The notes: generated by a model not told the origin, from the sequence alone. A stretch of DNA of 51,588 bases from Rubrivivax sp. (GCA_021297985.1 JAJTGU010000099.1:1-51588); one strand, 5' to 3'. Counted from the stretch's first letter, positions 28,606-38,144 are shown. Program-made: numbers and translations.

Positions 28606-29132
28606 GCCAGCACCTTGACCATCTGGTGCTCGTCGTGCAGTTCGCCATTCAGGAGCAGGAATCCGCGCTCCAGGCCATAGGACTCGAAGCCGAGCTTGCG
28701 GTACAGCGCCTGGGCAGCGGCGTTGCGGGTGTTGACGCCCAGGTTGACCTGACGCAGGCCCCAGGCCGTGGCGGCGTGTCCCAGCGCGTGCTGCAGCAGC
28801 CGTCCGGCCAGGCCGTCGCGGCGCGCCTCGGGGGCGACATAGACGCCCCAGATCCAGCCTTTGTGGGCGAGCTTTCGCATCGTCTCGCGGCCAAGGCCGA
28901 CGATGCCGACCAGGGCCTCGCCATCGGGCCGAGCCGCGAACCCGCCCAACACGATGGCCTCGGCACGCGGCCGCAGTCGCTCGGCCACGGCGACCAGCGG
29001 CAGCGGTTCTTCTTCTTCGCTGCTGGAGGCAAAGGCCTCCGGACACTCGCGCAGGCCTTGCAGGCGCAGGGCCTGGTAGGCCGCGGCGTCGTGCGCGTCC
29101 AGGCTGCGGATCGCGGTCGGCGCGCTCACCAT
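28602..29132 (-). CDS. GNAT family N-acetyltransferase
   Basis: The 176-residue protein has the GNAT core: the acetyl-CoA pyrophosphate loop as [18 protein letters not shown] at about 94-113, followed by the motif [17 protein letters not shown] near residue 140. The N-terminal half ([17 protein letters not shown]) is typical of the RimI/YjaB-like group that begins with an Ala/Leu/Arg-rich helix. Start choice is between ATG 29132 and GTG 29129; both overlap the lpxC stop, so it is coupled to lpxC. The substrate is unknown, and the link with lpxC is positional only. Confidence 0.9.
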   Translation of the reverse strand: MVSAPTAIRSLDAHDAAAYQALRLQGLRECPEAFASSSEEEEPLPLVAVAERLRPRAEAIVLGGFAARPDGEALVGIVGLGRETMRKLAHKGWIWGVYVAPEARRDGLAGRLLQHALGHAATAWGLRQVNLGVNTRNAAAQALYRKLGFESYGLERGFLLLNGELHDEHQMVKVLA

Positions 29133-30061
29133 GCCGGAGCCAGTTCAGCCAGGCCTCGCGGGGCGTCGGCGTCGTGGTCGAAGCTCACCTCCTCCCAGGC
29201 GTCGCGGTCGGCGAGCAGCTTGCGCAGCAGGCGGTTGTTCAGCGCATGGCCCCCCTTGAATGCGGTGTACGCGGCCAGCAACGGGCGGCCGAGCACCATC
29301 ATGTCGCCGATGGCGTCGAGGATCTTGTGCTTGACGAACTCGTCGTCGTAGCGCAGCCCCTCGGCATTGAGCACGCGGTTGTCGTCGATGACGATCACGT
29401 TGTCCATGCTGCCCCCCAGGCCCAGGCCGCGCGCGCGCATCGTGTCGACGTCCTTGCTGAAGCCGAAGGTGCGCGCACGTGCGATGTCGCGCTTGTACTG
29501 GCCGTGGTCGAAATCGAACTCGTAGCGCTGGCCGGTGGCGTCGAGTGCCGGGTGGTTGAACTCGATCTCGAAGGCGAGCTTGTAGCCGTGATGCGGCTCC
29601 AGGCGCGCCCACTTCAGCTGCGCACCCTCGCCTTCGCGCAGCTCGACCGGTTTCTTGACGCGCACAAAGCGCTTGGCCGCGTCCTGCAGGACGATGCCGG
29701 CGCTTTGCAGCAGAAAGACGAAGCTCGCCGCACTGCCGTCAAGCACCGGGACCTCCTCGCCGCTGATGTCGATGGTCAGGTTGTCCAGGCCCAGGCCGGC
29801 GACCGCCGACAGCAGGTGCTCGATGGTCTGCACGCGCGGGGCACCGGGGTCGCCGCCCGGGCTGATCGTGGTCGCCATGCGGGTGTCGCTGACGGTGTCG
29901 ACACGCACCGGAATCTCCACCGGTGTCGGCAGGTCGGTGCGGCGGAATACGATGCCGTGCCCGGGGGGCGCGGGATGCAGCGTCAACTCGACCCTCTGGC
30001 CACTGTGAACCCCGAGCCCGACCGCGCGCGTGATCGACTTGAGCGTGCGTTGGCGAACCAT
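29126..30061 (-). CDS. lpxC: UDP-3-O-acyl-N-acetylglucosamine deacetylase
   Basis: LpxC carries out the committed deacetylation in lipid A synthesis and is cytoplasmic. The 311-residue protein has all zinc ligands, His82 (TIEHLLSA), His245 and Asp249 (HKILDAIGD), and the catalytic His272 (GGHALNN). The N terminus [10 protein letters not shown] matches the family, so the ATG at 30061 is used. In many Proteobacteria lpxC lies just after ftsZ and near secA; here it is about 17 kb from secA. It heads an operon with a GNAT acetyltransferase and a small membrane protein, and is divergent from the mmsA-like gene. Confidence 0.97.
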   Translation of the reverse strand: MVRQRTLKSITRAVGLGVHSGQRVELTLHPAPPGHGIVFRRTDLPTPVEIPVRVDTVSDTRMATTISPGGDPGAPRVQTIEHLLSAVAGLGLDNLTIDISGEEVPVLDGSAASFVFLLQSAGIVLQDAAKRFVRVKKPVELREGEGAQLKWARLEPHHGYKLAFEIEFNHPALDATGQRYEFDFDHGQYKRDIARARTFGFSKDVDTMRARGLGLGGSMDNVIVIDDNRVLNAEGLRYDDEFVKHKILDAIGDMMVLGRPLLAAYTAFKGGHALNNRLLRKLLADRDAWEEVSFDHDADAPRGLAELAPAW

Positions 30062-30120
30062 CCTGCCATTGTGGCCGCAGTGGTGAAATCGCCGCCCAGC
30101 ACCCCGCCGGAGACCCCCCG

Positions 30121-31641
30121 ATGCACAGCCCCGAACAAACCTGCAGCCTGAGCCAGATCGGCAACCACATCGCCGGTGCCCCGGCCACAGCCACGAGCAC
30201 ACGCCGCCAGGCGGTGTTCGACCCCGCCACGGGCGCCATCAGTGGCGAAGTGGTGCTGTCCAACGCCGACGACGTGTCCGCGGCAGTGGCCGCCGCCAAG
30301 GCCGCATTCCCGGCCTGGGCCGAAACCCCGCCGATTCGCCGCGCGCGCCTGATGAACCGCTTCCTCGGCCTCGTCAACCAACACAAGGACGCCTTGGCGC
30401 GCGCCATCACGCTGGAGCACGGCAAGGTCTTCAACGACGCCCAGGGCGAGGTCGAACGGGCCATCGACGTCATCGAATTCGCCTGCGGCATGCCGCAGTT
30501 GCTGAAGGGTGACCACACTGAGCAGGTCTCCACCGGCATCGACAACTGGACGATGCGCCAGCCTCTGGGCGTGGTCGCCGGCATCACGCCGTTCAACTTT
30601 CCGGTCATGGTGCCGGCCTGGATGTACCCGGTGGCCATCGCTGCAGGCAACACCTTCGTGCTCAAGCCCAGCCCGCTGGACCCGAGCCCGACGCTCCTGG
30701 CGGCCGAGCTGATGCGGGAGGCCGGCTTCCCGGCCGGCGTCTTCAACGTCGTGCAGGGCGACAAGGTCGCCGTCGATGCCCTGCTCGAGCACCCGGACGT
30801 GGCTGCGGTCTCGTTTGTCGGTTCGACGCCAGTGGCGCAGTCCATCTACGAAACCGGTGCCCGCCACGGCAAGCGCGTGCAGGCCCTGGGTGGCGCCAAG
30901 AACCACCTGATCGTGATGCCCGACGCCGACATCGGCCAGGCCGTCGATGCGCTGATCGGCGCCGCCTTCGGCTCGGCCGGCGAGCGCTGCATGGCGATCA
31001 GCGTCGCGGTGCTCGTCGGCACGGCAGCCGACGCCGTGCTGCCGCGGCTGGCCGAGCGGGCGCGAACCTTGAAGATCGGTTCGGGCCTCGCCGCGGGTGT
31101 CGAGATGGGACCGATCATCAGTGCCGCCGCGCGTCAGCGCATCGTCGACGGCATCGGGCGCGGCATCGCCGAAGGCGCGGTGCCGGTGGTCGATGGCCGC
31201 GGCCTGTCGGTGGCGGGACACGAGGGCGGCTTCTTCCTCGGTGCGACGGTGCTGGACCAGGTGCGACCGGGCATGGGGGTGCACCGCGAGGAACTGTTCG
31301 GTCCGGTGCTGGCCTGCGTGCGCGTGGCCAGCTTCGAAGAGGCGCTGGCCGTCGTGCACGGCCACGAGTACGCCAATGGCGTGAGTCTGTACACCCGCGA
31401 CGGCGGCGTCGCACGCGAGTTCGCGCGGCGGGTGCAGGTGGGCATGGTCGGCGTCAACGTGCCGATCCCGGTGCCGATGGCCTGGCACGGCTTTGGCGGC
31501 TGGAAACGCAGCCTGTTTGGCGACATGCATGCCTACGGCGAGGAGGGTGTGCGCTTCTACACCCGGCAGAAGAGCGTGATGCAGCGCTGGCCCGACAGCA
31601 TCGCCAAGGGCGCCGAGTTCGCGATGCCGGTGGCCCGCTGA
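30121..31641 (+). CDS. mmsA: CoA-acylating methylmalonate-semialdehyde dehydrogenase-like enzyme
   Basis: The 506-residue protein belongs to the aldehyde dehydrogenase superfamily and resembles the MmsA group, which converts methylmalonate or malonate semialdehyde with CoA and NAD to propionyl-CoA or acetyl-CoA in valine and inositol catabolism. The nucleophile is Cys290 in [34 protein letters not shown] and the C-terminal [16 protein letters not shown] followed by FYTRQKS are characteristic of the subfamily. GGAG lies ten bases before the ATG. The next gene, a GMC oxidoreductase, starts 23 bases after the stop, so the pair is likely cotranscribed. The physiological substrate may differ from that of classical MmsA. 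Confidence 0.93.
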   Translation: MHSPEQTCSLSQIGNHIAGAPATATSTRRQAVFDPATGAISGEVVLSNADDVSAAVAAAKAAFPAWAETPPIRRARLMNRFLGLVNQHKDALARAITLEHGKVFNDAQGEVERAIDVIEFACGMPQLLKGDHTEQVSTGIDNWTMRQPLGVVAGITPFNFPVMVPAWMYPVAIAAGNTFVLKPSPLDPSPTLLAAELMREAGFPAGVFNVVQGDKVAVDALLEHPDVAAVSFVGSTPVAQSIYETGARHGKRVQALGGAKNHLIVMPDADIGQAVDALIGAAFGSAGERCMAISVAVLVGTAADAVLPRLAERARTLKIGSGLAAGVEMGPIISAAARQRIVDGIGRGIAEGAVPVVDGRGLSVAGHEGGFFLGATVLDQVRPGMGVHREELFGPVLACVRVASFEEALAVVHGHEYANGVSLYTRDGGVAREFARRVQVGMVGVNVPIPVPMAWHGFGGWKRSLFGDMHAYGEEGVRFYTRQKSVMQRWPDSIAKGAEFAMPVAR

Positions 31642-31664
31642 GCGTCGGCCCGTCGAGGCTGGAG

Positions 31665-33308
31665 ATGCTGGAGTTCGACCATGTGGTCGTCGGCGCCGGT
31701 ACGGCCGGCGCGCTGCTGGCCAACCGCCTGAGCGCCGACCCGAAGCGACGTGTCCTGTTGCTGGAGGCCGGCGGGCGTGACAACTACGCCTGGATCCACA
31801 TTCCGGTCGGCTACCTCTACTGCATCGACAACCCGCGCACCGACTGGCGCTACCGGACCGAGCCCGACGCCGGGCTCAACGGCCGCGCGCTGATCTACCC
31901 ACGCGGCAAGGTGCTGGGCGGCTGTTCCAGCATCAACGGGATGATCTACATGCGCGGCCAGGCGCGGGACTACGACGACTGGGCCGATGCGACCGGCAGC
32001 GACGACTGGCGCTGGTCCAAGGTGCTGCCGGACTTCATGGTGCACGAGAGCCACCACGCGCTGGACGGCGGGTCGGCCGACCGCGACGCCGCGCTGTGGC
32101 ACGGCGCGGGCGGCGAGTGGCGGGTCGAGAAGCAGCGCCTGCGCTGGGAGATCCTGGACGCCTTTGCACAGGCGGCCCAGCAGGCCGGGCTGCCGGCCAG
32201 CCAGGACTTCAACCGCGGCAACAACGAGGGCGTCGGCTACTTCGAGGTCAACCAGAAACGCGGCTGGCGCTGGAACACGAGCAAGGCGTTCCTGCGCCCG
32301 GTCGCCCGGCAGCGGCCCAACCTCGTGGTCTGGACCCACGCGCGGGCCAGCCGCCTGGTCCTGGAACGCGATGCCACAGGTGCCTTGCGCTGCACCGGGG
32401 TCGAGGTGGTGCGCGGCGGCGAGCGCATCGCCGTTGGCGCGCGGCGCGAGCTGGCCCTGTGTGCGGGCGCGATCGGCACACCGCAGCTGCTGCAACTGTC
32501 GGGCCTGGGGCCGGCCGCGCTGCTGCGGTCACAGGGCATCGCGGTGCAGGCCGACCTGCCCGGCGTCGGCGCCAACCTTCAGGATCACCTGCAGATCCGA
32601 GCCGTCTTCAAGGTCCAGGGTGCACGAACGCTCAACACCCTGGCCAACTCGCTGCTCGGCAAGGCCGCGATCGCGCTCGAGTACGCCTTCAATCGCAGCG
32701 GACCGATGAGCATGGCGCCGTCGCAGCTCGGCGCGTTTGCCAGGAGCGACACCCGGCGCGAACACGCCAACCTGCAGTTCCATGTCCAGCCGCTGAGCCT
32801 GCCGGCGTTCGGCCAGCCCTTGCACGACTTCCCGGCCTTCACCGCCAGCGTATGCAACCTCAACCCCACGAGCCGCGGCACGGTGCACATCCGCAGCCCG
32901 CGCTTCGAGGACGCGCCGGCGATCGCGCCCCACTACCTGAGCACGCCCGCAGACCGGCAGGTCGCGGCCGACTCGCTGCGCCTGACGCGCCGCATCGTGG
33001 CCCAGCCGGCGCTCGCGCGTTTCGCGCCGGAGGAGTTCAAGCCCGGCGTGCAGTACCGCAGCGACGACGAACTCGCGCGACTGGCCGGCGACATCGCGAC
33101 CACGATCTTCCACCCCGTCGGCACCGCCAGGATGGGCCGCGCCGACGATCTGCAGGCGGTGGTCGACGCCCGGCTGCGGGTGCGCGGCGTCGCCGGACTG
33201 CGTGTCGTCGACGCCAGCGTCATGCCGACCATCACCAGCGGCAACACCAACAGCCCCACGCTGATGATCGCGGAGAAGGCGGCGCGCTGGATGCTGGCCG
33301 AGGGCTGA
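31665..33308 (+). CDS. GMC-family FAD-dependent oxidoreductase (alcohol/choline dehydrogenase-like)
   Basis: The 547-residue protein has the N-terminal FAD-binding motif VVVGAGTAGALLANRLS (Gly10, Gly12, Gly15), the first GMC signature (GKVLGGCSSINGMIYMRGQ) and the second (GAIGTPQLLQLSGLGP). The C-terminal active-site His483 is in FHPVGTARMG, with NTNSPTLMIAEKAA near the end. GMC enzymes oxidise alcohols to aldehydes with FAD. With the CoA-acylating aldehyde dehydrogenase upstream, a two-step alcohol to acyl-CoA route is plausible. There is no signal peptide, so it is cytoplasmic or peripheral. Choline is a possible but unproven substrate. Confidence 0.93.
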   Translation: MLEFDHVVVGAGTAGALLANRLSADPKRRVLLLEAGGRDNYAWIHIPVGYLYCIDNPRTDWRYRTEPDAGLNGRALIYPRGKVLGGCSSINGMIYMRGQARDYDDWADATGSDDWRWSKVLPDFMVHESHHALDGGSADRDAALWHGAGGEWRVEKQRLRWEILDAFAQAAQQAGLPASQDFNRGNNEGVGYFEVNQKRGWRWNTSKAFLRPVARQRPNLVVWTHARASRLVLERDATGALRCTGVEVVRGGERIAVGARRELALCAGAIGTPQLLQLSGLGPAALLRSQGIAVQADLPGVGANLQDHLQIRAVFKVQGARTLNTLANSLLGKAAIALEYAFNRSGPMSMAPSQLGAFARSDTRREHANLQFHVQPLSLPAFGQPLHDFPAFTASVCNLNPTSRGTVHIRSPRFEDAPAIAPHYLSTPADRQVAADSLRLTRRIVAQPALARFAPEEFKPGVQYRSDDELARLAGDIATTIFHPVGTARMGRADDLQAVVDARLRVRGVAGLRVVDASVMPTITSGNTNSPTLMIAEKAARWMLAEG

Positions 33309-33336
33309 ACCTGACGTGTCTCGGGTCGGCGATTCG

Positions 33337-33489
33337 ATGACATCGCCGTCATCCGACGCCACGGTCGCCTCGAACCCACCATTGTTCGACCCGCTGCACG
33401 CGGCGCTGCGGCGGGAGCATGCCGCCCCAGGAGCCCTGGCAGCGCATGGGGCGTTGCCGAAGCTCCTGTTCACCAGGAGATCGACGTGA
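33337..33489 (+). CDS. Possible 50-residue ORF upstream of the EF-hand gene
   Basis: An open frame from ATG 33337 to TGA 33487-33489 encodes 50 residues with no recognised motif (it contains FDPLHAALRREHAAPG). Its stop overlaps the GTG start of the EF-hand gene as GTGA, the arrangement of coupled genes. Third positions are mostly G/C but less uniformly than in the neighbours, and there is no clear ribosome site. It may be chance, or a leader ORF. Confidence 0.22.
   Translation: MTSPSSDATVASNPPLFDPLHAALRREHAAPGALAAHGALPKLLFTRRST
33475..33480 (+). promoter_or_regulatory. Shine-Dalgarno supporting a GTG start
   Basis: AGGAGA lies five bases before the GTG at 33486 and fixes it as the EF-hand gene start. 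Confidence 0.75.
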
Positions 33490-33989
33490 TTTCAGGAATC
33501 GGAAGCGGTGCAGGGGGCATGGGCGGCATGGGCCGCATGCCCAACATGGAACAGATGCAGCAGATGAAGGCGCGGATGTTCGAGCGCGCCGACGGCAATG
33601 CCTCGGGCGGCTTGGACCGCAGCGAGTTCACGACCCTGATGAGCCAGGGCCCGATGGGTCAGGCCGGCGCCGGCAAGGTCAGCGAGGCCCAGCAGGCCGA
33701 GGCCTTTGCCAAGCTCGACAGCGACGGCAATGGCGAGCTTGCGCAGTCCGAGCTCGAACAGGGCTTGAAGGCCCTGATGGAAGGCCATGGCGGCACGCTC
33801 GCCAGCTTTGGCGGCATGGGCGCCAGCAGCGGAGCTTCAGGCGCTGGCAGCACCGCCCAGAGCGCGCAGCAAGACGCGCTGAAGGTGATGCTGGACGCGC
33901 TGCAGTCGAGCTACGGCCAGCACGAGGCCAGGACGTCCGACGCCGCCAGCGACGACCCCAGCGGGCAACGCCTGTCGCTGCTGGCCTGA
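33486..33989 (+). CDS. EF-hand domain protein
   Basis: The 167-residue protein starts with GTG and a Gly/Met-rich stretch (ISGIGSGAGGMGGMGRMPNM). Two EF-hand loops are seen: ADGNASGGLDRSEF at about 37-50, and LDSDGNGELAQSEL at about 76-90, with ligand positions D-D-N-E-E well kept in the second and D-N-S-G-D in the first. The second half is Gly/Ser/Ala-rich with a final helical region. No signal peptide is evident, so export, if any, would not be by Sec. It presumably binds calcium, as sensor or buffer. Similar proteins occur in many Proteobacteria without an assigned role. Confidence 0.85.
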   Translation: MISGIGSGAGGMGGMGRMPNMEQMQQMKARMFERADGNASGGLDRSEFTTLMSQGPMGQAGAGKVSEAQQAEAFAKLDSDGNGELAQSELEQGLKALMEGHGGTLASFGGMGASSGASGAGSTAQSAQQDALKVMLDALQSSYGQHEARTSDAASDDPSGQRLSLLA

Positions 33990-34037
33990 GCCCCCGAGCC
34001 GGCCGCCCTGGCTCGATCCGCGTCACAGAGGCATGCG

Positions 34038-35462
34038 TCAACGGCGTTCCTCGTCCGCGGCCGCTGGCGGCCTGCCCGCTCCCGGCAGCGGCCAGACGAA
34101 CTCGATGGCAAAACCCGGCGGCGTCCCGCCACCGGGAGGTCGGCACTCGAGGCGCCCACCGAGCTGGCGTGCGATCTGCGCCACGATGGCCAGGCCCAGG
34201 CCGCAATGGCCGTGGGCCGCCGCTTCAGGCGCCAGCCGCACGAAGGGCAGGCGCGCACGCTCGAACTCATCGGCCGTCATGCCAGCGCCGGTATCGGCAA
34301 CCGACAGCACACCTTCGAGTCCGGTCGCGGCTTGCTGTTGCCGCAGGCCCACGACCACCGGCGCGCGGCCGTGCGCCAGTGCGTTGTCGATCAGGTTGCC
34401 GAGCACCCGCTGCACCGCCAGATCCGGCAGCAAGCAAGCCTGGACCGGGGGGTCGATCTCGCCGACCCGCACGTCGAACCCCTGCTCGACACGCGCGCCC
34501 ACGGCCTGACGCAGCAGCTCGGCCACGACGTCGGGCGCACCCAGCGCCGCGGCGCCGGACTCCCCCTGCACATAGGCCAGGAACTGAGCGACGATGCGTT
34601 CGATGGCGTCGACATCGGCCAGCAAGGCATTGGACAGCGGTTGATGCTGCGAATCGTCGAGCTGGGTCTCGATGCGAAGCCGCAGCCGCGCCAAAGGCGT
34701 CCGCAGGTCGTGGCTCACCCCGGCCAGCAGGTGCTGGCGGTCGCCCTCCGCCCGGTGCACGGCTGCGACCAGGCGGTTGAACGACTGCGTCAGCGTGTGC
34801 AGCTCGCTGGCACCCCCACGCGGTGGCGGCAGCGCCTGCAAGGTGGCGCCCTGGGCCTCGAGCCGCGCCGCCAGCTGCGCCAGCGGCCGGGCGATGAAGC
34901 GAGCGCCCAGCGCCAACGCGGCAAACACCGCCAGCGCGACCAGCAACAACCAGCCAAGGCCGGTGCCCAGCAGCGCGGCGACGGGCGGCTCCAGCCGGGT
35001 CGCGGCGCGCCAGGGTTCGCCGTTGGACAGCAGGAAGTCGAAGCGCAGGATGCCGCCCTCGCCGGGACGGCCGAGGCTGATCGACTCGGCCGGCAACGAG
35101 ACGCGAACGTCCGGCCCGACGAGTTCGCGCAGCGCGTCGAACGTCGTCTGCATCGGCGGTGGCAGATGGCGCCGGCCTTCGTCGGCGGGCTCGGTCCGTC
35201 GTTGCAGCGCGAAATGCGGCTGCACCAACGCTGCGGCCAGCGCGTCGCGCCCGGCCACCGGTTCGCGTTCGAGCATCTGTCGCGCCAGCATCACGCGCCC
35301 GGCCACGGCACGGGTCATGTCGCCCGAAAGCGACTGCATCCACAGGGCCATGACGCCCATGTGCAGCGCCAGCGACAGCACGCCGACGGCCGCCACCAGC
35401 AGCGTGAAGCGGCCGACCAGCGAACGCGGCAGGACTCGCGCGAACCGCGACGCCCGGATCAC
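34038..35462 (-). CDS. Sensor histidine kinase (EnvZ/OmpR-type partner)
   Basis: The 474-residue membrane kinase has an N-terminal helix at about 18-42, a periplasmic sensor of about 120 residues, a second helix at about 165-190 (GWLLLVALAVFAALAL), a HAMP linker (ARFIARPLAQLAARLEA), a HisKA domain with His251 in GVSHDLRTPLARLRLR, and an HATPase domain (NLIDNALAHG, DTGAGM, GLGLAIV). It starts at GTG 35462, overlapping the response-regulator stop as GTGA. It is the last gene of the six-gene operon with the MacAB-like exporter, so its signal is probably linked to the exported compound or envelope stress. Confidence 0.95.
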   Translation of the reverse strand: MIRASRFARVLPRSLVGRFTLLVAAVGVLSLALHMGVMALWMQSLSGDMTRAVAGRVMLARQMLEREPVAGRDALAAALVQPHFALQRRTEPADEGRRHLPPPMQTTFDALRELVGPDVRVSLPAESISLGRPGEGGILRFDFLLSNGEPWRAATRLEPPVAALLGTGLGWLLLVALAVFAALALGARFIARPLAQLAARLEAQGATLQALPPPRGGASELHTLTQSFNRLVAAVHRAEGDRQHLLAGVSHDLRTPLARLRLRIETQLDDSQHQPLSNALLADVDAIERIVAQFLAYVQGESGAAALGAPDVVAELLRQAVGARVEQGFDVRVGEIDPPVQACLLPDLAVQRVLGNLIDNALAHGRAPVVVGLRQQQAATGLEGVLSVADTGAGMTADEFERARLPFVRLAPEAAAHGHCGLGLAIVAQIARQLGGRLECRPPGGGTPPGFAIEFVWPLPGAGRPPAAADEERR

Positions 35463-36208
35463 CCGCGGGCCTCGACATGGGGCACGAACATGTAGCCGTG
35501 GCCACGCACGGTCTGCAGGTAGCGCGGCTCGGCCGGGTCGGGCTCGACAAGGCGACGCAGCCGCATGATCGCGGTGTCCACGGTCCGCAGCAGCAGGGTT
35601 TCGCCACGGCCGTGCGACGCCGCAAGCAGCCGCTCGCGCGAGATCGCGACACCCGGGTTCAGCACCAGTTCGGCGAGCAGCGCGTATTCGATGCTGCTCA
35701 GCACGCGCACCGCGTCGTCGCCGCGGTGCAGGCTGCGCGACGCGGCGACAAAGTGGAACTCGCCGATGCGCACCGGCACCGCGTGGCCCACCGGCGTGCC
35801 CGGCGCGCCGCCCGCGCGGCGCAGCACGGCCCGCACGCGCGCGAGCAGCTCGCGGGCCGAGAACGGCTTGCCCAGGTAGTCGTCGGCGCCCATCTCCAGG
35901 CCGAGCACGCGGTCGATCTCCTCGGTGCGGGCGGTGAGCAGGATGATGGGCACCCGGTCGCCCTCGGCACGCAACTGCTGGCAGGCCTGCAGACCGCTCA
36001 TCTTCGGCAAGCCGACGTCCAGGATCACCAGGTCCGGCCGCAACCGGTGGATGCGGCGCAGCAGTTCCTCGGCGCTGGCCATCGCGGTCACCGCGAGACC
36101 CTGCCTTTCGAGGTAGGCCGCGAGCATGTCGCGCAGCGCGGTGTCGTCTTCAACGACGAACAGGTGGTAGGGCTTGTCGCTCATCGCCAGGAAATCCGGT
36201 CTGTTCAT
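35459..36208 (-). CDS. OmpR/PhoB-family response regulator
   Basis: The 249-residue regulator has a receiver domain with the acidic pair in VVEDDTALRD, phospho-acceptor Asp64 in LVILDVGLPKMSG and the conserved Lys in DDYLGKPFSAREL. It is followed by an OmpR-type winged-helix DNA-binding domain (about 150-245, SIEYALLAELVLNPG and VRGHGYMFVP). The ATG at 36208 overlaps the MacB-like permease stop (ATGA), which favours it over an internal ATG at 36184. It is coupled to the sensor kinase downstream. The likely targets include its own operon. Confidence 0.95.
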   Translation of the reverse strand: MNRPDFLAMSDKPYHLFVVEDDTALRDMLAAYLERQGLAVTAMASAEELLRRIHRLRPDLVILDVGLPKMSGLQACQQLRAEGDRVPIILLTARTEEIDRVLGLEMGADDYLGKPFSARELLARVRAVLRRAGGAPGTPVGHAVPVRIGEFHFVAASRSLHRGDDAVRVLSSIEYALLAELVLNPGVAISRERLLAASHGRGETLLLRTVDTAIMRLRRLVEPDPAEPRYLQTVRGHGYMFVPHVEARG

Positions 36209-37449
36209 TGTTGTCGCAGTGCCTCCACCGGCCGCAACTGCGAGGCCCGCCGGGCCGGCCAGAGCCCGCAGGCCAGGCCGACCCACACCGAAACGCCCAG
36301 GGCCAGCATCACCGACGCGGTCGAGTAGACCGGGCTCAGCACCCCGGACAGGGCAATCAGCCAGCCCAGGCCGAAACCCAGCGCCAGGCCGATCAGCGCG
36401 CCGGCCACCGTCAGCAGCACCGCCTCGACGAGGAACTGCGCCAGGATGCTGGCGCGGCGCGCGCCGAGGGCCATGCGCACGCCGATCTCACGCGTGCGTT
36501 CGGACACGCTGACGAGCATGATGTTCATGATCCCGATGCCGCCCACGAGCAGCGAGATGAAGGCGATGGCCCCGAGCAGCAGCGACAGGATCTGCGAGGT
36601 CGTCTTCAGCGTCTCGGCCAGCGCGCTGACGTCGCGCACCGAGAAGTCGTCTTCCGCGTCAGGCGCGATGCGGTGGCGCTGGCGGAGCAGCCGGGTCAGT
36701 TCTTCCTGCGTCACGCCCTTCTGCTCGGGATGACGCGACTCGACCATCGCCATCGCCACCGTGCCGGCGAAGGCATTTCCCGCCAGACGGCGCTGCAGGG
36801 TCGCCAGCGGCAGCAGGATGGTGTCGTCCTGGTCCACGCCGCCGAAGCCCTGGCCCTTGGCCCGGAGCACACCGATGACCACGAAGGTCTGGCGCTGGAT
36901 GCGCAGCGTCTGGCCGATCGGTGCCGGGTCGTCCGGGAACAGTTCCCGGGCGACCGTGGCGCCGATCACGGCCACGCTGGCCGCCGTGCGCTCCTCGGCG
37001 ACGTTGAAGCGGCGGCCGGCCGCAAGCTGCCAGAAGTTGATGTCGAAGTACGCCAGGTTCGTGCCGGTGGCCGTGGTGGTCTTGTTGCGGGCGCCGGCCA
37101 CCGCCTGGACCGGCGTGCTGGCCACCGGGGCCACGGCGGCGACGCTCGCGAGCTCGGTCATCGCCGCGATGTCGTCCAGGGTCAGGTTCGGCAGGCTGCC
37201 GCTGCCGCCGCGGAAGCCGCCGCTGTTGGCGGCTCCGGACAGCACGACGAGCTGATTGGTGCCGAGCGACGAGATCGTGTCGGCGACCCGCTTTCGCGAG
37301 CCTTCGCCGATGGCCAGCATCAGGATCACCGAGGCCACTCCGATCACAACGCCCAGCAGCGTCAGCGCCGAGCGCAGCCGGTTGGCGCGCAGGGCGAACA
37401 CCGCCTCCTGCACCAGCGAGGCCCAGGCCAGCGGCTGCACGCGGCTCAT
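36205..37449 (-). CDS. MacB-like ABC transporter permease
   Basis: The 414-residue permease has the MacB/FtsX layout: one helix at about 27-48 (SALTLLGVVIGVASVILML), a large periplasmic MacB_PCD domain (about 55-280) and three C-terminal helices beginning LLLGAIAFISLLVGGIGIMNIMLVSV-type, with SERTREIGVRMALGARR in the cytoplasmic loop. Such permeases are mechanotransmitters that drive efflux of substrates already in the periplasm, with a MacA adaptor. Unlike E. coli MacB, the ATPase is a separate protein. The ATG overlaps the ATPase stop by four bases. Confidence 0.94.
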   Translation of the reverse strand: MSRVQPLAWASLVQEAVFALRANRLRSALTLLGVVIGVASVILMLAIGEGSRKRVADTISSLGTNQLVVLSGAANSGGFRGGSGSLPNLTLDDIAAMTELASVAAVAPVASTPVQAVAGARNKTTTATGTNLAYFDINFWQLAAGRRFNVAEERTAASVAVIGATVARELFPDDPAPIGQTLRIQRQTFVVIGVLRAKGQGFGGVDQDDTILLPLATLQRRLAGNAFAGTVAMAMVESRHPEQKGVTQEELTRLLRQRHRIAPDAEDDFSVRDVSALAETLKTTSQILSLLLGAIAFISLLVGGIGIMNIMLVSVSERTREIGVRMALGARRASILAQFLVEAVLLTVAGALIGLALGFGLGWLIALSGVLSPVYSTASVMLALGVSVWVGLACGLWPARRASQLRPVEALRQQ

Positions 37450-38144
37450 GCCGCCGCCCGCCGCCCGTCGGCGACGATCTGGCCGTCGGCAAACCGCACC
37501 GTGCGCTCGCAGCCCGCGGCGATTCCGCCGTCGTGGGTCACGATGACCACGGTCCGGCCCTGCTCGCGGTGCGCACGGTGCAGGATCTGCATCACCTCGG
37601 CGCTGGTGCGCGAGTCCAGTGCGCCCGTGGGCTCGTCGGCCAGGATCAGCGGCGGGTCCAGCGCCAGCGCGCGCGCGATCGCCACCCGCTGCTGCTGGCC
37701 GCCGCTCATCTGGGTCGGCCGCTTGTGGACGTGGGCGGCCAGGCCGAACTGCTCCAGCAGCGCCATCGCGCGTTCGCGCCGCCGGGCCATGGGCCAACCG
37801 GCATAGACCAGCGGCAGCGCGACGTTGGCCAGCGCGTCGTGCCGGGGCAGCAGGTTGAACTGCTGGAACACGAAGCCGATGCGCTGGTTGCGCAGCGCCG
37901 CCCGCTCGGGCTCGGACAGTGTGGCCAGCGATTCGCCGGCGATGCGCACCTCGCCGGTGTCGGGCGTGTCGAGCGCGCCGACGATGTTCAGCAACGTCGA
38001 CTTGCCCGAGCCCGAGGCACCAACGATGGCCACCAGCTCTCCGCGGTCGATGCGCAGATCCACCTCGCGCAGGGCGTGGAATGGCTGGCCGCCGGCATCG
38101 AAGCTGCGGTTCACGCCGCGGCACTCGATCAAGGGCTCGGTCAT
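37446..38144 (-). CDS. MacB/LolD-like ABC transporter ATPase
   Basis: The 232-residue protein is a complete ABC ATPase: Walker A GASGSGKST at 42-50, the Q loop in FVFQQFNLLPR, the signature MSGGQQQRVAIARALA, Walker B with LILADEPTGALDSRT, and the H-loop His in VIVTHDGG. The match is to the MacB/LolD group that partners FtsX-type permeases. The ATG at 38144 lies ten bases after the adaptor gene, and the stop overlaps the permease start. It powers the neighbouring exporter at the inner membrane. Confidence 0.96.
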   Translation of the reverse strand: MTEPLIECRGVNRSFDAGGQPFHALREVDLRIDRGELVAIVGASGSGKSTLLNIVGALDTPDTGEVRIAGESLATLSEPERAALRNQRIGFVFQQFNLLPRHDALANVALPLVYAGWPMARRRERAMALLEQFGLAAHVHKRPTQMSGGQQQRVAIARALALDPPLILADEPTGALDSRTSAEVMQILHRAHREQGRTVVIVTHDGGIAAGCERTVRFADGQIVADGRRAAA

